Counted from the stretch's first letter, positions 1-15,100 are shown. The stretch: DNA of 64,000 nt from Uloborus plumipes (GCA_038373865.1 JAXGGA010002936.1:47831-111830), one strand, 5' to 3'. The notes: a model not told the origin generated them from the sequence alone. Program-made: numbers and translations.

Positions 1-56
1 TGAAGATTTTCTGTAAAAATAATTGCCAGTAAAAAAAAACGTAAGAGAGTACTTAC

Positions 57-148
57 GTGAAAAAATCACTATGTCTTCTCATTTCTATTTCTGCCATTTC
101 TTGCTGTATCTTTTTCTGTCTTTCTTCTTCATAAAATTTCCGCATCTG
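57..148 (-). CDS. CAP: CAP exon 15 (residues 1810-1839, last in window)
   Basis: An acceptor TTTGGAG (weak) is followed by a phase-0 exon that begins QMRKFYEEERQKKIQQEMAE and continues IEMRRHSDFF with two bases before CAC|GTAAGT. It matches the vertebrate SORBS helix M-K-x-x-Y-E-E-E-R-R-R-K...R-R-H-x-D. It is highly charged and likely forms a helix or short coiled coil. The next exon, where the first SH3 domain should follow, is beyond the left edge. Confidence 0.92.
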
Positions 149-3100
149 CTCCAAACATTAAAAAATGAAACAAATAAATAAATGCATAATTATTTCACTT
201 CATTAGTTTCAAATAAATAAATGCATAATTAACACTTCATTCCATTAGTTTCAAGCCAGCAGTGTAGGAAACTTTTAACCATCGCGAAAGAGCTTCAAAA
301 ATTATTCAGATCTCTAAAAGCTACAGCAAAAATTTTGCGAGTTGATTACAGAAACACATGAAACAAATTAAAATGAATGTAGTTACAAAATTAAAGTTAT
401 AAGTGACGCATGGAGCAGAAGTAATTTCCTTCGAATCATGCAGATGAAAATAGATATTACGTTCATTATTTCAATGACATCTAAAAACTCTTCCACATAA
501 AAAGGAAATTTAGCAGCGAGTACTGCAGCAGCCGAGTTGCTGCAAACATTATTTGAAAATCTGTGGTCGCCTTTGATCTTAAGCCAGAAAAAAAAGTTTA
601 TTTATATTTTCCTTCAGTTTTTTTTTAAATGTAAATACATATTGATACACACATAAACAAAGTATAATTCTTTCAAAATACTTTCTCATTTTTTATATAA
701 ATTGCTATGTATAAATTTTCAGATAAATTACAAACCTACTTAAAATGAAAAACAATTTTTTTTCATGTCTGTATGTAACTGAGAAGAAAAAATATATATA
801 TATTCTTGAAAATTTTATAATTTTTAAAGAACATGGATGAAATAGATTTTTTTTTTTCAATTTTAATTATATAAACATTAAGTATTGGGCCATTTTTTAT
901 TCTCTCGACGAACATAAACTGCAATGCGTGTTGTTTGACAGTTACAATTTTATATTGCAGCAATTATGTGTTTTAAGGACCCAAAAGAATATAGGCCTTA
1001 TGCTGACTTTTCAGGAAATCACAAAAATAAAATTAGAAAAAATCCCATTGCTAGGAGATAAAGTCGATTCTTGAGTATCATGATTTACTTTTATTGTTGT
1101 GACTTGATGCAAATTCAGATTCTGCAAGCAATTGCCCGAAAATCATCATTTGTATCCCTCTAGTTCGTTGGTGCAAATTCAAGATAGCAGAAGTTGCTTT
1201 GAAAGCAAAGCTTTAGGGTACTTTTCCTTTATAGACGCAACACTAGCTGCCTCTACTTTTTTTTATTGCTTTTCAATGGGGTCGCGTTAAGCAACTTTAG
1301 CTCCTTTTGAAAAGCTAGGGCTGATAAAGCGTCCGATTTTTAAATGTGCCATCATTAAGGCGCGGATGTCAATGGGACAATGGCACATACAATTTTGACT
1401 TCCAGTTTCCCGCCAAATGGTGCCACCTGTGCTCTTTTCGATGTGAAACTGCACCAGGAATTTAATTTTGTCGAGGGAACTCGAAACAAACGAACACCCA
1501 AAGGATCTTTTACATGTCACATTATCATACGACATGGATGATGATTTTCTGCAGGGCGACTTTTTAATTTTGGCGATCATTTTTCATTTTATGTATTGCC
1601 TCCATGTTTGGTTAAAGAACTACAGTTTTTTGGCAATACCATACGTTTGCCTTTTGAAAAAAACTTTTGAACAAAATAAATCAATAAGCAAGACTAAAAT
1701 TTTCATTAAAACAGAAAGTAATTCACCAAATAATTAAAACAAACTATTAAAATATTACAAAATAATAATAAATAGATAAATAACTAGCATTAAACATTTA
1801 ATTAAAATAGGCCATCTACTAAATAAAGCCCAAAAAATCAATACAAAATCTACCGGAAAAATACATCGAGTCATTAACAAATATTGAAATTTCCATTCGT
1901 ATGTAAAATCGGAAAAAAAGAGCAAACACCGACGGCAACGTAAACAAACATTAATTTCCCATTTTTACTAAAGTAGGCGGCCAACAATTTCAATGATGTA
2001 CCTCTATCAGAAAACATTAATTTTAAAAATATTAAATTAAATAGGTTTCTCCGTATGTTTATCAATAAGCATTTTGATTTGTTTTACATGTGTACAAAAA
2101 AAAAAAAAAAAAAACATTTTTCTCTAATTTCACCTTCAGGCAGAAGAAAGTATGCAATTTTTGTAGACCAGTGTCCTTCAGATTTTTCTGGCTATCTCTC
2201 CCTTTGAGACGATAAAATTGAGTATCCATCGCTTCTCTTCATCAGGTGTTATCTCCTTTTCTTCAAAGTGAGATATCATTGTCATTTTCTAGACAGCTGT
2301 ACTTTGTTATTGTGTGATGTGTACTCATTTTTCTACTTTATTAATACTTCTTTTAAAAATATGTCACTGTTCTCTTTCGGTTTTGTTATCGACCTTTTGC
2401 ACGAACGATATTTTTCTTCCAATCATCTTTGGCAACAAAAATACTGTTTCCTTCATCTTTTGGGAAAAAGAATTTCGCATTGTTCGAAAATAATGTAGGG
2501 TATGTCTTTTCGAGACTCTTAACCCGGCAGAAGGTGCTCACCGAACAATTACATAAGAAATCGCGCGGGTTTTATCTAAAAAACATATTTTGATTATAAA
2601 TTATAATAAGTCCATTAATTCTTCAAGAAAATGCCAGAGAGGAGGATACTGAAAGGGTGATGGATTACAGATAAATATTTACCATTCGACATGTGTTTGG
2701 ATAAGAATGGGGTGACTATGTGCCCCTGCGATATCTCTCGGGTTAACTCATTTATGGTCAGTAGCCTAAAAACGGGACGCTTGTTAGTTAAAGCATACAA
2801 AAACCTGTAATGGCTATATCATTTTACTAAAGCGGTTTTTCACAAGTTAAATAGTCCTTCTTCTTGAGAAAACCAGTCAGAGCCACTAGTTGGACATAAG
2901 AGTTTGTTTATTGACAGCTATTTTCAGACAAATCAGTCAAGCAACGATCCAGCATGGGTAGCCGCAGAAAGTAAGTTTTTTTTTTGCGAACTTATTTTTC
3001 ATAAAATTAAACTATTTTAAAATGATGTGCTTATAATTGATCAGAGATGCCTTCTGTTATGTTACTTTGCACAAGTAAAGTCAAGTAAGGTCGTATTTTG

Positions 3101-6100
3101 CTCACATGTCTGCAAAATATCCCATAAACAGGACGTTGAATAACTTCATAAATATGGCAACGGAGAACTATTTTAAGCCTAAAATGTGTGTAAACCATTC
3201 CAAGTAAGAGTTTTAAGCAGATAAAAATTTTAAAATTTGTTAAAAAAAACTTGGGCATAAATGAGTTAATAGAAAACAGCGCCTCTCTCTCTCTCCGTCA
3301 TCTTTTTTCCCCATAAGTAAAATATGTGACACCTGGTGAGATTTTGATGAGTTACTATGACACTTTTTTGCCAGACCACAACAAAGATTTGATACCGTGG
3401 GCACATGTGGCACCGATCCCCGGTGCATCTCCCGACGGCACCCACTTCGGGAGTGCACTGTAAGAAATGAATGTTGTTTTTACAGTGTAATACACCTAAT
3501 TTTGTAGTAATAACAGGTAAAAATTGCTAATTTTACGGTAATAAACTGTAAAATAGATACTTTTACGGTACTAAACTGCAAAATTGCTAATATTACAGGA
3601 ATAAACTGTAAAATAGCTAATTTAACAGTTTATTACCGTGAATTTTACAGTTTTAAACTGAACCTCTGCTGCTAGTATTATTTTCTTGTTTTTACAGTAC
3701 ATTACAGATAAATTTTACGGTAATAAACTGTAAAATTGCTAACTTTACAGTAAGAAACCGTAAAATTGCTAGTCTTACAGTTTATTACTGTGCATTTTAC
3801 AGTTTTGAATTCCTTGGCTACCAGTATTATACTGTAAAAACTACAGTTCATTTTTTTGAACTGTAGATTTTTTTTTGAACTGAACTAATTTGAGTAAAAT
3901 GATAAGAGATTCAGCCCGACTGTGCATTGAATACCATTGAATTGGTTCAGTTCTATTTGAGCCAACATGATTGTACTCGACTACTCTGCTGGTCACCGTA
4001 AATGCAACACCCTGAAGGAAACATGCAAATAATATGAAATTTGCAACATGCTTTAGCGGAGGTGAGATATACAAATTAGAATTTCAGAGCAGAAAGCTAT
4101 GAATTTAATCATTTGACACTTGATCCACATATTATCTGTAATGTATGCGCAGTGGATTAATCTATAGAATAGATATTTAATTACACAAAGTAAAAACAAG
4201 CATCTTTATTCTGCATATACAATCATTATTGTTCCAACTCCATCTTTTTTAGGTCCGTGTTGTCATACCTAATATACATAACATATCTTAATACTTACTC
4301 AGCTGTTGCCATTCCCAACATAGATAATATAATCATAACATTATCTACAAAATAAAGTTTGTTGCGACATGTCTTGTCTTTCTTGGTGTTGCAATTAGGG
4401 TGGCCAGCAGTGAGACCCCTATATAGACGAGCCGACGCATCAAGATTAAGTTTGACCATTTTTGATACAGCTCGTGTTTGAGGGGTTGTCTTTTTTGGCG
4501 AGTTATCGTGCTTTGGTAACTTTTCACGTGAATTTAACAAAGCTTAGCGTTGTCCAGAAACTATGCTTTGGTAACCGTAACTCTGCAACAATGAAAAGTG
4601 AAAGTAAAAGTAAATAAGTTGGATCCAAAGTGATGAAACTTAAGCTTGATGCGTCGGCCTTTCTATATAGCGGCTCTAGCCAGCAGTGTTATAGACTTGA
4701 AACAACAATAGCATCATAACTATTGAAAATAAGTATAAAAGTAACTGAAATCTTACAGCATCTTCTTGACGCTTCCTCAAATCCTCCTCCTCGATATACT
4801 CCTTCTCCAGATGCCGGATCGGACTGCGGTAGTGGATGTTGACTTCCGTTTCCTGGTACTGGTGCGGCGATGCTGGAGAATGAAAAAGGACATCCTCGTT
4901 ATCGAGAGAAAGTACCGTGATTCATTTCGGTACAGGTGCTAAAGAGTGCCGCGAAATCCCGCCAGAACACGTTGAAAGAGCAAGTTGAATAATAGAGATA
5001 GTGGGGGGTAGGAATCGACAACATGCCAGGTGTTTCTTGGCACGACAAGAGGGGAGCGAGGTTTGGACTATCTCCAATAGAGAAGAAAAGGAAAAGGAAG
5101 AAATGAATGCAAACTCTTTTGTATTTCTTCAACTCAATTTAGCACATGGGAAATTTATCCCTAGTAACTGCGTACGTCCCTGTCTAATGTCATAGAGAGT
5201 TAAAACTTCTGTCAAGAGAAAAGTGTTAAGATAGTTTTCAATAACAAAGGGTTAAAATTCAATTGGAATTATTTTACATATACACTACAAAAAATGAACT
5301 GTTGTTTTTACAGTATAATACTGGCAGCCGAGGTTCCAATTCCAAACTGTAAAATGCCCATTACTAATCTATAAAACTAGCAATTTTACAGTTTCTTACT
5401 GTAAAGTGAGCAATTTTTACAGTTTATTGCCGTAAAAGTTTGTTGCGTTATACTGTAAAAACAACATTCATTTTTTACAGTGCATTACTAGAGCATTGCT
5501 TACGTTAGTCAAATTTAATTGTTTAATTAGTCATGAAAGAACAATAAATGGGCATTGGATTAGAATATATAGATTTGTATGCGGAAGCAAAAATATGCAA
5601 AATATACTTTTTTGGGTGAGGGGGAACTAAGCTTTTAATCAGTTGGCTATTTACTGTTTTAATCTTTTTTAATTTTTTTCAAATTTAAGCATTATAACTA
5701 GATGCAATATTTTTGCTAATTTTCTCATTACTTTGTTCTAAGCCTTTATTTTATGTGATACCCGCACTCAAACATGAACAGATTTTAGCAAAACTCTTTT
5801 GGTTTTAATTCAGGTCTGGATTTGTGCTTATCTGCGCATTCTGCTTTGTAAATGGCTTAATGGAGAAAAAATCCAGAAGATTTCTTAAAATATTTTCGTT
5901 ATCAAAGAAAAAACGGAAAAAATGAATTTCAAAAACATTGAACGAAAATCTAACTTTACTCGTGAGGTGTCATTTGAAATTTTACAAGATTTTTTTTTCT
6001 TCGTTTACGAATAGAACATTATTTTATGTACCCAAAAGGGCTTGAGAGCATTAAATTATAGTAACCAAAAAGTTTTTAACGAGTAACCAAAAAAATTTCA

Positions 6101-9100
6101 TCAGAAAAATAAAGTTGAAATCAAAGAGCAAATATAACCGTTACACTGTGAAAGAAGTAAGAATAGTTAGAGAAATAAAGTAGTCCGTTGCAAATAACTA
6201 AGTAACAATATGACAGAGAGTGATAGAAGATGTCATGTACCATCATGCATAAGAAGAAACTACAATTTATTTATCGATGTGCAATTGACAAACAACCAAT
6301 CAACCCTGAATCCACTTAAAAGGTTTCGTTTATAAAGAGCAATAACATTGGAAATAACATGCAAATTGCTGGTTAAAAGGAGTGCGCTGTGAATGTATCG
6401 TGGTCCAGATAGTGTCCACTCTCTGAGTGCGGAAATATCAATAAATGTGCATTTTTGTTTTCGGTGCATGATGCATTCGTGCGTATGTGCTGGTTAAATA
6501 CAAAAAATAAGGTCTCATAGTTAAACCTGGATGAATGTTGTTCAGCATCTTTTTCTTCATGCTTGCTTCAGTTCGAACATATGGTCTTGGACAAGAGTTG
6601 TAGATTGCTGGAGGTAGCAGATTTTTTGGTACCGTTGCACATTTTATCGTGGATTGTTTGGTGTTGGTAGAAATATTAGCGAAAGGAGTAGTTTTATCAC
6701 ATAATTCAATAGACCCTTGCAATTTTCGGCCATTTTCTGCAATAGTGTAGTTATGAAAAGAATTCCACTCTTCACTTTTGCCCAATATGGGGCTTTGATG
6801 GAAGAAATTGGAGTTATTCGATAATTTGTGTACGTTAAAGGAACTAGCTAGATCAAATTTGTTGATATGGTTCCTAAGCTCATTTGATTTTTGGAACTGA
6901 GAAATAAGGTTCTGAATTCGCTTTTGAGTAAAGCATAGAGATGTGTAAGCATACGGATCAAAATTTTGTTTACCAGTACGAACATCAAATGAACTTTCAC
7001 CTTTGTGGGATATGGGAGAGGTAAGTGGAAGATTTTGCAATTCTTTTTCACTTCTGAAACTACTGCACAGTTTTGGGCGGGATAAACTTCTTGATGAAGC
7101 TTCAAAAGCTTTTGGATCGGTTCGATACATTTCAGAAACTCTAGCAATCTGATTCCTATCTGTTTCAAATATTTGTCTCAAATTCTGCACGGAACCGAAT
7201 GAGTCAGCACTTGTTTTCTTTTCAGCAGCGGTAGTCTTTCTCTGCAATTCCAAACATTGTAAATTCTTAGGAACACTTTGAGACCGAGAAAATTTTATAG
7301 ATCCTTCTAACTTTTCCTTAATTTTTGAAACTAGGCCTGTTTTAATTGGGAAAATAGATCGCTTAAATTTATTTCTCCCGGTATTGTATCCTTTTAATGA
7401 TGAAGGTTTATTATCACAACCATTAGACTTTATATCAGACGTGGATGTTGAATCAGAAGTGGATTCAAAACTCAAATCAAGACAGGACATCGCCCTTTCT
7501 GGGACATAGTGAGGAGACAAGAAGCTTCCATTATCTGATGGCAAATCGCAATCAATATTTCTTAAATCACAGCAAGACAAATTTCGACTATATTTTCGAT
7601 TAAAAAACATATTCGTTTCACTGAGATAATCCTCGTCAGATTTGTCCAAATTAGACTGGGATATACTTTCGAAGTACTTGACTTTCTTACGAACATCTTG
7701 AGTGGCTGCCAGAAAGCGCAAATCACTAATGGAGCTGCATATGCTAGATGCGTAAGATCTCACATGGAGACCGGATTTGTATTGAAAAGTTTCATATTGC
7801 TTGAAACTGTTATTTTCAACAACGGAATCAGTCTGTTTAAAAGACAACTCCATCGGAAAACTGAATAATTCTTTTTGCTCTTCTGTTTCAGATGTGCGTT
7901 TATTGTCAGCATAAAAATCTTGTTCGAAATATTTTCGCTTTACTTCAAAGCATTGTTGAATCCGCAAGCGATGCATATTATTGTATCTCTCAACCAAACT
8001 TGAAACTGAAACATTGTACCAAAATTTTTTACACTCAAAAGCAGCATGAAATGAAGATTCCGAAACACCCTTGGGCACGGGACTTTGAAAATATTCTTTT
8101 AAATTTTCAACAGATGAATTCCTGAATCGTAAATTTCTGTCTGGATTTGTCAAATAAGATACTTTTCTCCATGAAACACCATGTTTGTCAACATCTAAAC
8201 ACATGCCTAATTTTTTGTTAACGCAAGAATAAATGTCCTTTTCCACATTCGAGAAAAAGTTCTTTAGACGGACAAAATTTCGAGATTTTGAGGCAGTTCT
8301 TAACATTGATGAAATATACCGATGATACAAAGCAGCATTTTTGCCATTCATAAAAATGTTTTTTCTGTTTTTCAGAAAGTCTTGTGATGTACCAGACACA
8401 GGAAAAGAGCCGAGAGACTTAGCAACTTGAGACGGGTTGCACATTTCTTTAGATTTAGAAAATCCATTTTTCAACTGCAATTCAGTTCGTGAAATTGTCC
8501 TTTTGGTTTTATTATAAAATTCTGCACAACCGTTTGAGAAATGTAAATGAGACAAAGAATTTTTATCACCTTTACTGTCAGAGTTTCTTACTATACTTTC
8601 GTTGTGTCTTCTAATACAATTAAATAACGGTTCGACAGATGAAAGATCAGAAACGGATGAAGCAGTGCCCAACTGATTCCGTCTGATAGAAGGTGTTACA
8701 GATGATGTAGTCTGAGTCAAATATTGCTTTACATTGCTGCTTAAATCTGTAACATTTGTGAATGTTTTCTTGTTAAATCCTTCTTTGTTCTCCAATGAGG
8801 GTAAATTACAATCATAAAGTTTCAAGTACATTTTAAGAGGATTGAAATCAACTTTGCAAAATTGCTTGGTGTTTTGTTGAGGAACTGAGTAAGCCACTCT
8901 TGGTTTCAGATTATTCGGCTTCGAAGTACGGACCACTGGTGGCATTATTGTAATCATTTTTGGCAGTGAAATTTCTTCAATGTTAGGTCCATTGTTTCTA
9001 TTAATAGAAGCATCAGTACCATTTTGTAGCAATATATTATTGTTTATAGAACAAATCGGTTCAGCTCTAAGATAAGATTTCGCAGATTCATCCCTTACGT

Positions 9101-12100
9101 CATTTGAATCTACACATTTTGTTGACGTGTGGCAAGCTATGGAGATATGGTTGAAGTTGCTTTGTTTCTCAAATTGAGTTTGAGGACATGATAGTGTAAT
9201 TTCATTTCCTTTTATCTGGGAATAAAGATTATCGAGCTCAGGAAGGAAATCGTTGTGACTAATTTTATTCTCAAGAGCACTAATTTCCGAAACATTTTTG
9301 AAGTCTTTCGTGCCATTTCTTTGAGCGTATTCAATGCCATCTTCGCTGTGGCTCCGAAGAAAGTTCGGCAAACTTTTACTGTCCGACTCGTTCCTGAAAT
9401 ATTGAAATTCATGTCTATGGTCATTCTCATACAGCTTTATAGGGTAACTAAAGTGTTTTGGCGAGTATTTCGAATCTACAAACAGTGGAAGCGAGTCAGT
9501 TGACGGTTGTTTTGCTTCTACGTTTAAAAAATTTGTATCTAGAATCGACTTTTGAGGATCATATTGTTTGAGATTAACTTGTAGACGAGAAGGACAACTT
9601 TCAGAACAGTTTAATTCCTCCGATACCTTATTCAAAGAGTTTGAATACGAACTATATTTTCCACAATTATGTTCTACACACTTATGGGGAGCTAACTTAC
9701 TAGTGCAAAAACTTCTTTGATCATAAGCAGAAGGTAGTTTATGATAATCTTTACGCGCGAAATCACACTTGTAACAAGTTGATGGTACACTTATCTCAGA
9801 AGATTTACCTTCATTGTATCGGTTATAGTTTGGTCTAGCATAGTCTATAAAATAAAATGGTACTGAGACATCATCAGGAATGACTGAACAAGAGTTCGAA
9901 GTGGTTTCATAATTAATCCGAGATTCATCTTCTGCGCCACAGCGGAAAACTGAAGAACGGTTATTGTAGAAATTCCTAACATCATTGTTGAACTCACTTG
10001 TATCACCATTTGAATGTTCAAAATCAAAGTGATCATTCCTTTCTAAATATGAATCTGTGTGATTGGTGTCCATGTAACTGAACGCAGCGGGACGATTCCT
10101 GTTAAAGTCTAAATTAGTTTGACTGGCATTACCACAATCTAAACCCGTGCAGTCATTATGACAAGTATCGTACAAGTCATACAATGAAATGTGCGAGGCA
10201 GTTTGAAAACCGTTTAGAATTTTCATTGACGATGAACTTTTGGAAGAATGCCTTTTGGGTGGAATAGGAGCTCGTCGTGGCGTCGCCATTTTACTCGGCT
10301 GATTGCCGTTTATGTGCGCAGTTGCTGCTACATTTTGCGAGTTAATGTTATTTTGACAAGGAATGTGCTTATGATTTAAACTAGGCGGTTCTCTACCATA
10401 TATATGCGATGAGTAGTACGTTTTCACCTCTGAAATTAACAGATACAAAAGCAGTTAAAATTATTTTCTATTTTTCTATTAATTATGCAACTATAACTGA
10501 CATTATATAAACACATCTATGTACGTCATTTTTTGGTTAATAACATTAAAAGATAAGCATTAGTTTAATTATTGCATGCCATTCTAATAAAATGCATCTA
10601 ATAATACAAATAACATGTACGTCATTTTTAGGTTAATAACATTAAAAGATCAGCATTAGTTTAATTATTTCAAACCATTCTTATAAAATGCATCTGATAA
10701 TAAAAATAAATAACACATTCAACAGGAAAATGGGTAAGACAGCAAAAGATATTTAAAAAGCAAAACTTTTAGTCGCTGAAAATATACCTTAATGGGAAAA
10801 AAACACATTCAGACGTTTTTTCACTTACCTCCTACTTTGGTGCATTTGCATTATTACATGCAATTCTAATAAAATGCATCTAATGATACAAATAATTAAC
10901 AGAATGAACAGGGATAGGGTGAAGAACGAAATAAATACATTGACTTAGTATTAAATTAGTATAAACAATGCGCATGAAAACAATTTAAAAGCAAAACGTT
11001 TAATAACTGAAAATATGCTGTAAAAGGTTTAAAAAAACATTCAAAAGTTTTTTTACTAACCTCCTACTTCAGCTCACTGTATAAAAATTGTGTGCAACCT
11101 TACTCCTTAAAAACGGTGGCAGCATAGCGCCTCTAATGTAATGGAGTAACTTGACTGATAAAACTGGTGTAACATTATGCATCTCCCATAAGCCACCAAT
11201 TTACGGAGTGAGGTTACACAATTTTTTTACAGTGTTCATTTGTATATATTATCAGTTTACAGAACAATGCACCGAAAGTAAGCTCTGATATTCCAATTAT
11301 GATGAATTTCAATATGTAAAGGTACAGTTTTCTTCACGTTCAATACAGTCAGGAGCAATCTTTTCCTACCGTTGACCTATCCTGAATTCACTACTACTAC
11401 TTCAAATGTATTTTCATCACCTTTGATAACCACTAATCGATAATATATTACTGATAACACTTGTCGAGTATTAATATGTACGTTATACGAATTAAGACAT
11501 ACCAGTGGGTTTCTCAGGCGCCGATTTCCTCAGTCCGATGAAAGGAATTTCGCCACCTTTTTGAATTTCTTTATACCATGCCTTTTGCTGCTCAGGGTCG
11601 ATTTGAGGGTTTCGACCTGTTTTCCGAATTAGCGTCGAATCCGATTCATAGCCATCGGTTAATAACCTGCAAATGCAAACGGCAATTCTGTCACATATGA
11701 CAACCACTTCACTCTCAGAAATACATCTCTCACTTTGTGGGGATTCTTCAAGAGTTAGACAAAATTCAACAATTACGAGTATTCTTTTGTTGTCGAGTCA
11801 GAGGATCCAGCTCACATCACACGAAATTTTCAATTTGAAGTAAAGTTTTTCACTTCGACGAAAATTTTGATCGGAGCTTTTCATTCAAAGCTAGCTCGTC
11901 AAATATGACGAAACTTTCTTGAGATTTGGGGATGCATTTTAGAGAGGGTTCATCAAGATTAACATGCTTTCTGGTACATAATATTAGTTTTTTGTTTTCT
12001 ATAAATTCATATTGCAGTTTGAAGAAAAATATAAGAAATAAACTTTCATTTAAAAAAGGAAAGAATCATCAGGAACCATCCATTAGGGAAATAAAGTTAT

Positions 12101-15100
12101 TTACAAATTATGAGATTGCCTTATTTAAAGTAACTTTTAGTCATTTGTGTATATAGAAAGGTTTGATATTAGTTGCCAGAATATGAGAGTTTTCTATTCT
12201 CCTTATTCTCTTATTTTATCTTACAGAGGAGTAAACTTAAAAGATGTAGTCAAATTCTCTAATATTTCCATTGGTTATTACTCCATTTTATGAATTTCTT
12301 ATGATAATTTGTGCGCAAAAGGTTCATTACTGTTATTTTGCTGCAAATTAACTGTAGCGATTCCAGAAAATACAAGAATCATGATTATTTAAATTTCGAC
12401 AAATAATTTAAGAAGCAAACTATTTAAGTATGAATAATCACGACATTTAACCGGTCATAGTTTACATTAAAAGCAATTTTAAGTTATAAACAAAAAAGTG
12501 AAAATTGGAACTTTTGCAAAATTGGGACGCGTTGCAAAATTAACACATTAGTGATACTTTAAGTTTGTCATCCTAATTATGTAACTATTCACCATGAAGT
12601 AATAATTAAAACTTCAATCATCCCTCAAATTTATGTTGAGAACATAGTAACTTGCGCCTGTATGCCGAAAATATCACATTAAAATGATATAAAATAAATG
12701 GGAATGGCATCAAATAGCCAAGCAAAGAAAATCAATGGATAGGAATGTAGTTACGGTGAAGGAAGTTCCCACAACGCACAACATTTCTATTCACAATCGG
12801 ATACAATCACTAGATAGCAACGGTGTCCTTATTTCTTAAGAATAATTCTAGCAAATATTATTGTACTTGTTTCTAAGACAACCACCGGAAGACTTTTCGA
12901 AAGTAATAATAAGTGAGGACAAGACATTAATACTGGAAAAGCAAATTACCGCACTTCTGAAAATTCGAAATTCGTCTCGAGTATCAAAATGTTTAATAAT
13001 GAATATATTGGGCAATGGCGAGCTGTGAAGCGGAAGTATTGACGGAGTTTTTAAATGTGGTGAACTTATCACCACAGTAATAAACAGTAATATTGCTAAT
13101 TTTACAGTAATAAACTGTAAAATAATTGTTTTACAGTTTTATACTGTGCATTTTAGTTTTAAACTGAAACCTCTGCTTTCAGTGTTATACTGTAAAAAAA
13201 AGAAAAAAAAAAAAAAAAAACAGCATATTTTTTGCAGTGTATGTTTAAAATCAGAACGTTTCTAAAAAGTAGTTGATTTGCAAAAAAAAAACAACTTGCC
13301 ACTTTTTTATAACTAATTAGACACTTTCCACCTTTCACAAAATCACAGTTCCTCGTGCCCCCTCCTCTTCCCTTGTCACATGTCACGCTTATTTTCATAG
13401 CATACTGTTGCAAAAAAAGTGTGATGTCACACTTCTTGTCACCTCCGCCCCCTGGTCCCAAACTGCCACAATTCCGCACACATACAAAGCTCTCCCGCTT
13501 CAAAGCGTAAGGTTATTTGTGGACGGCCCCCAACGCGCATCTCATTCATACACTTTTCCTTGCAATTCCTTGAACCGCCTCATGAGGTAGAGGTCGCTGT
13601 ATATCATAATAAATAGCCGCATCATCTCGAACCTATAATCATCTTGCAGCGTTCAGGTCTAGGTGTTAGCACTTTTGATCTTCTCAGTATAAGGTGCGAG
13701 GATGAAATAGAATCGATTAAGGGTAATTCTCGCGAAAATAGCACAAGTCATGTCCTACACATAGAATTTTTGTTTATCAATTCTAGTAATTCCAACCAAT
13801 AAATCATTTTATAAATTGATTCTCCATTTAATCTAGTACAATCAAGTATCAATTGCTAGTAAATAAGTAATTTATGAGGGGAAGATATTTATGACACATT
13901 GCTTTGGAACAAGAAGGGGAAAGTCATAGCTTCATAGGAGGTAAAGTGCAATTTCAGATTGAGCTGAATTGCAACAACAATATAAAATATCAGTAAAAAT
14001 TATATCGTTCACTTAAAAAAAAAAAAAAAAAGCAACACAATTTAAGGTTGAGGGGGGGGGGGTTCATTTATGTCCGAACATTAGCTATAGCTCATATTCT
14101 CCGCTCTTTTACAGCCATTTCGAAAATAAAATAAATGTTGTAATGAATCCAGTAATATTTTGAAAGGACTGGGTCAATGATTATTTAGTCACATTGAACT
14201 CAACAGTTAATAAACACGGAGTCCTGTTTTTTAATTTTCTGACAGCTAATGAATGTTGACTCTACTATTCATGACTTGAAAAAAATAAAAAAATCCTGAA
14301 AATACTAGCAAAATAGCTTAGAACCACGGTTTTATTTCTTACAAGTAAAATTTCATTAAACTTCGAACTACTATTTTTTAACGATTCAGCTGTCTAATTT
14401 GTTGCACTGCGTACGTAACAGAGTGATTAAAATATTTTAAAACGTTTTCTAAATTAAATATATAGAGTCAGTAGGTGTAATTATGAACAAATTTTTACAC
14501 TTTCACACGCTAATTACTCTCTGTTGCACCATGTCCTGTTTAAAAATCCGGACACCCATCAGAAACAACTATTAACTCCTCTGCTACACTGCGCGACCGT
14601 TTTTTAAATTTTTTGGCTGATGGAAGTTTTTTAAAAATCCTTGTTCTTAACTACCCCAATAGTTCATAATTACCCCATAGTACATGAGGTAAATATGAAC
14701 ATACTTTTCCCCTTGGCCTACCCTGGCTTTTCAATGAATTCCTTGACTTCATCATAAAAATGTTTTAAAAAGAAGGGATATCTGGCTTTCTTTCTTGATT
14801 TTCGTAGGAGCTCTGGTTTTTTTAGAGAAATGTTCGAATACCTCTTCAGTACCGAAAACTAATGTGCCAGTCATCAGCTGGCTTTCCATCTTTGAATCGG
14901 ATGTGCAACCCATTAGCCGAAGCAAAGTCTTGAGTAAGGCTTTTCAACTCTTTCCTTGTCACAAGGAAACCCCATACGAGCCCTAGAAATTACATATTTT
15001 GCTCAAGTTAGCTCAGTTGGTATGTCCGTTGGGCGACTTGTTCCCATCCTATCAATTTTGACTTTACCTATAATTCTGTTGTGCAAAACACCCAGAGGGA

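Larger units (their letters stand above)
149..4756 (-). other. CAP intron 14
   Basis: The intron holds a piggyBac-like MITE (2743-3269), a CACTGTAAAAAATGAA-family MITE (3456-3866) and a Mutator-like MITE (4413-4678). The remainder is AT-rich. An open frame on the minus strand at 1287-1580 has somewhat higher G+C but no recognised motif. I see no further exon that fits the phases. Confidence 0.7.
4873..6526 (-). other. CAP intron 13
   Basis: It contains one MITE of the CACTGTAAAAAATGAA family at 5283-5482, the read-through tail of exon 13 (6438-6526) and a possible AATAAA at 6266. Otherwise it is AT-rich with nothing recognisable. Confidence 0.65.

Noticed and set aside
1287..1580. 97-codon minus-strand frame with a slightly higher G+C content
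   Set aside because: No recognised motif, no convincing splice sites in phase with CAP, and it overlaps an open frame on the other strand. It may be a repeat fragment.
9255..9503. 82-codon plus-strand frame and others antisense to 6527-10429
   Set aside because: They are shadows of the CAP giant exon on the opposite strand.
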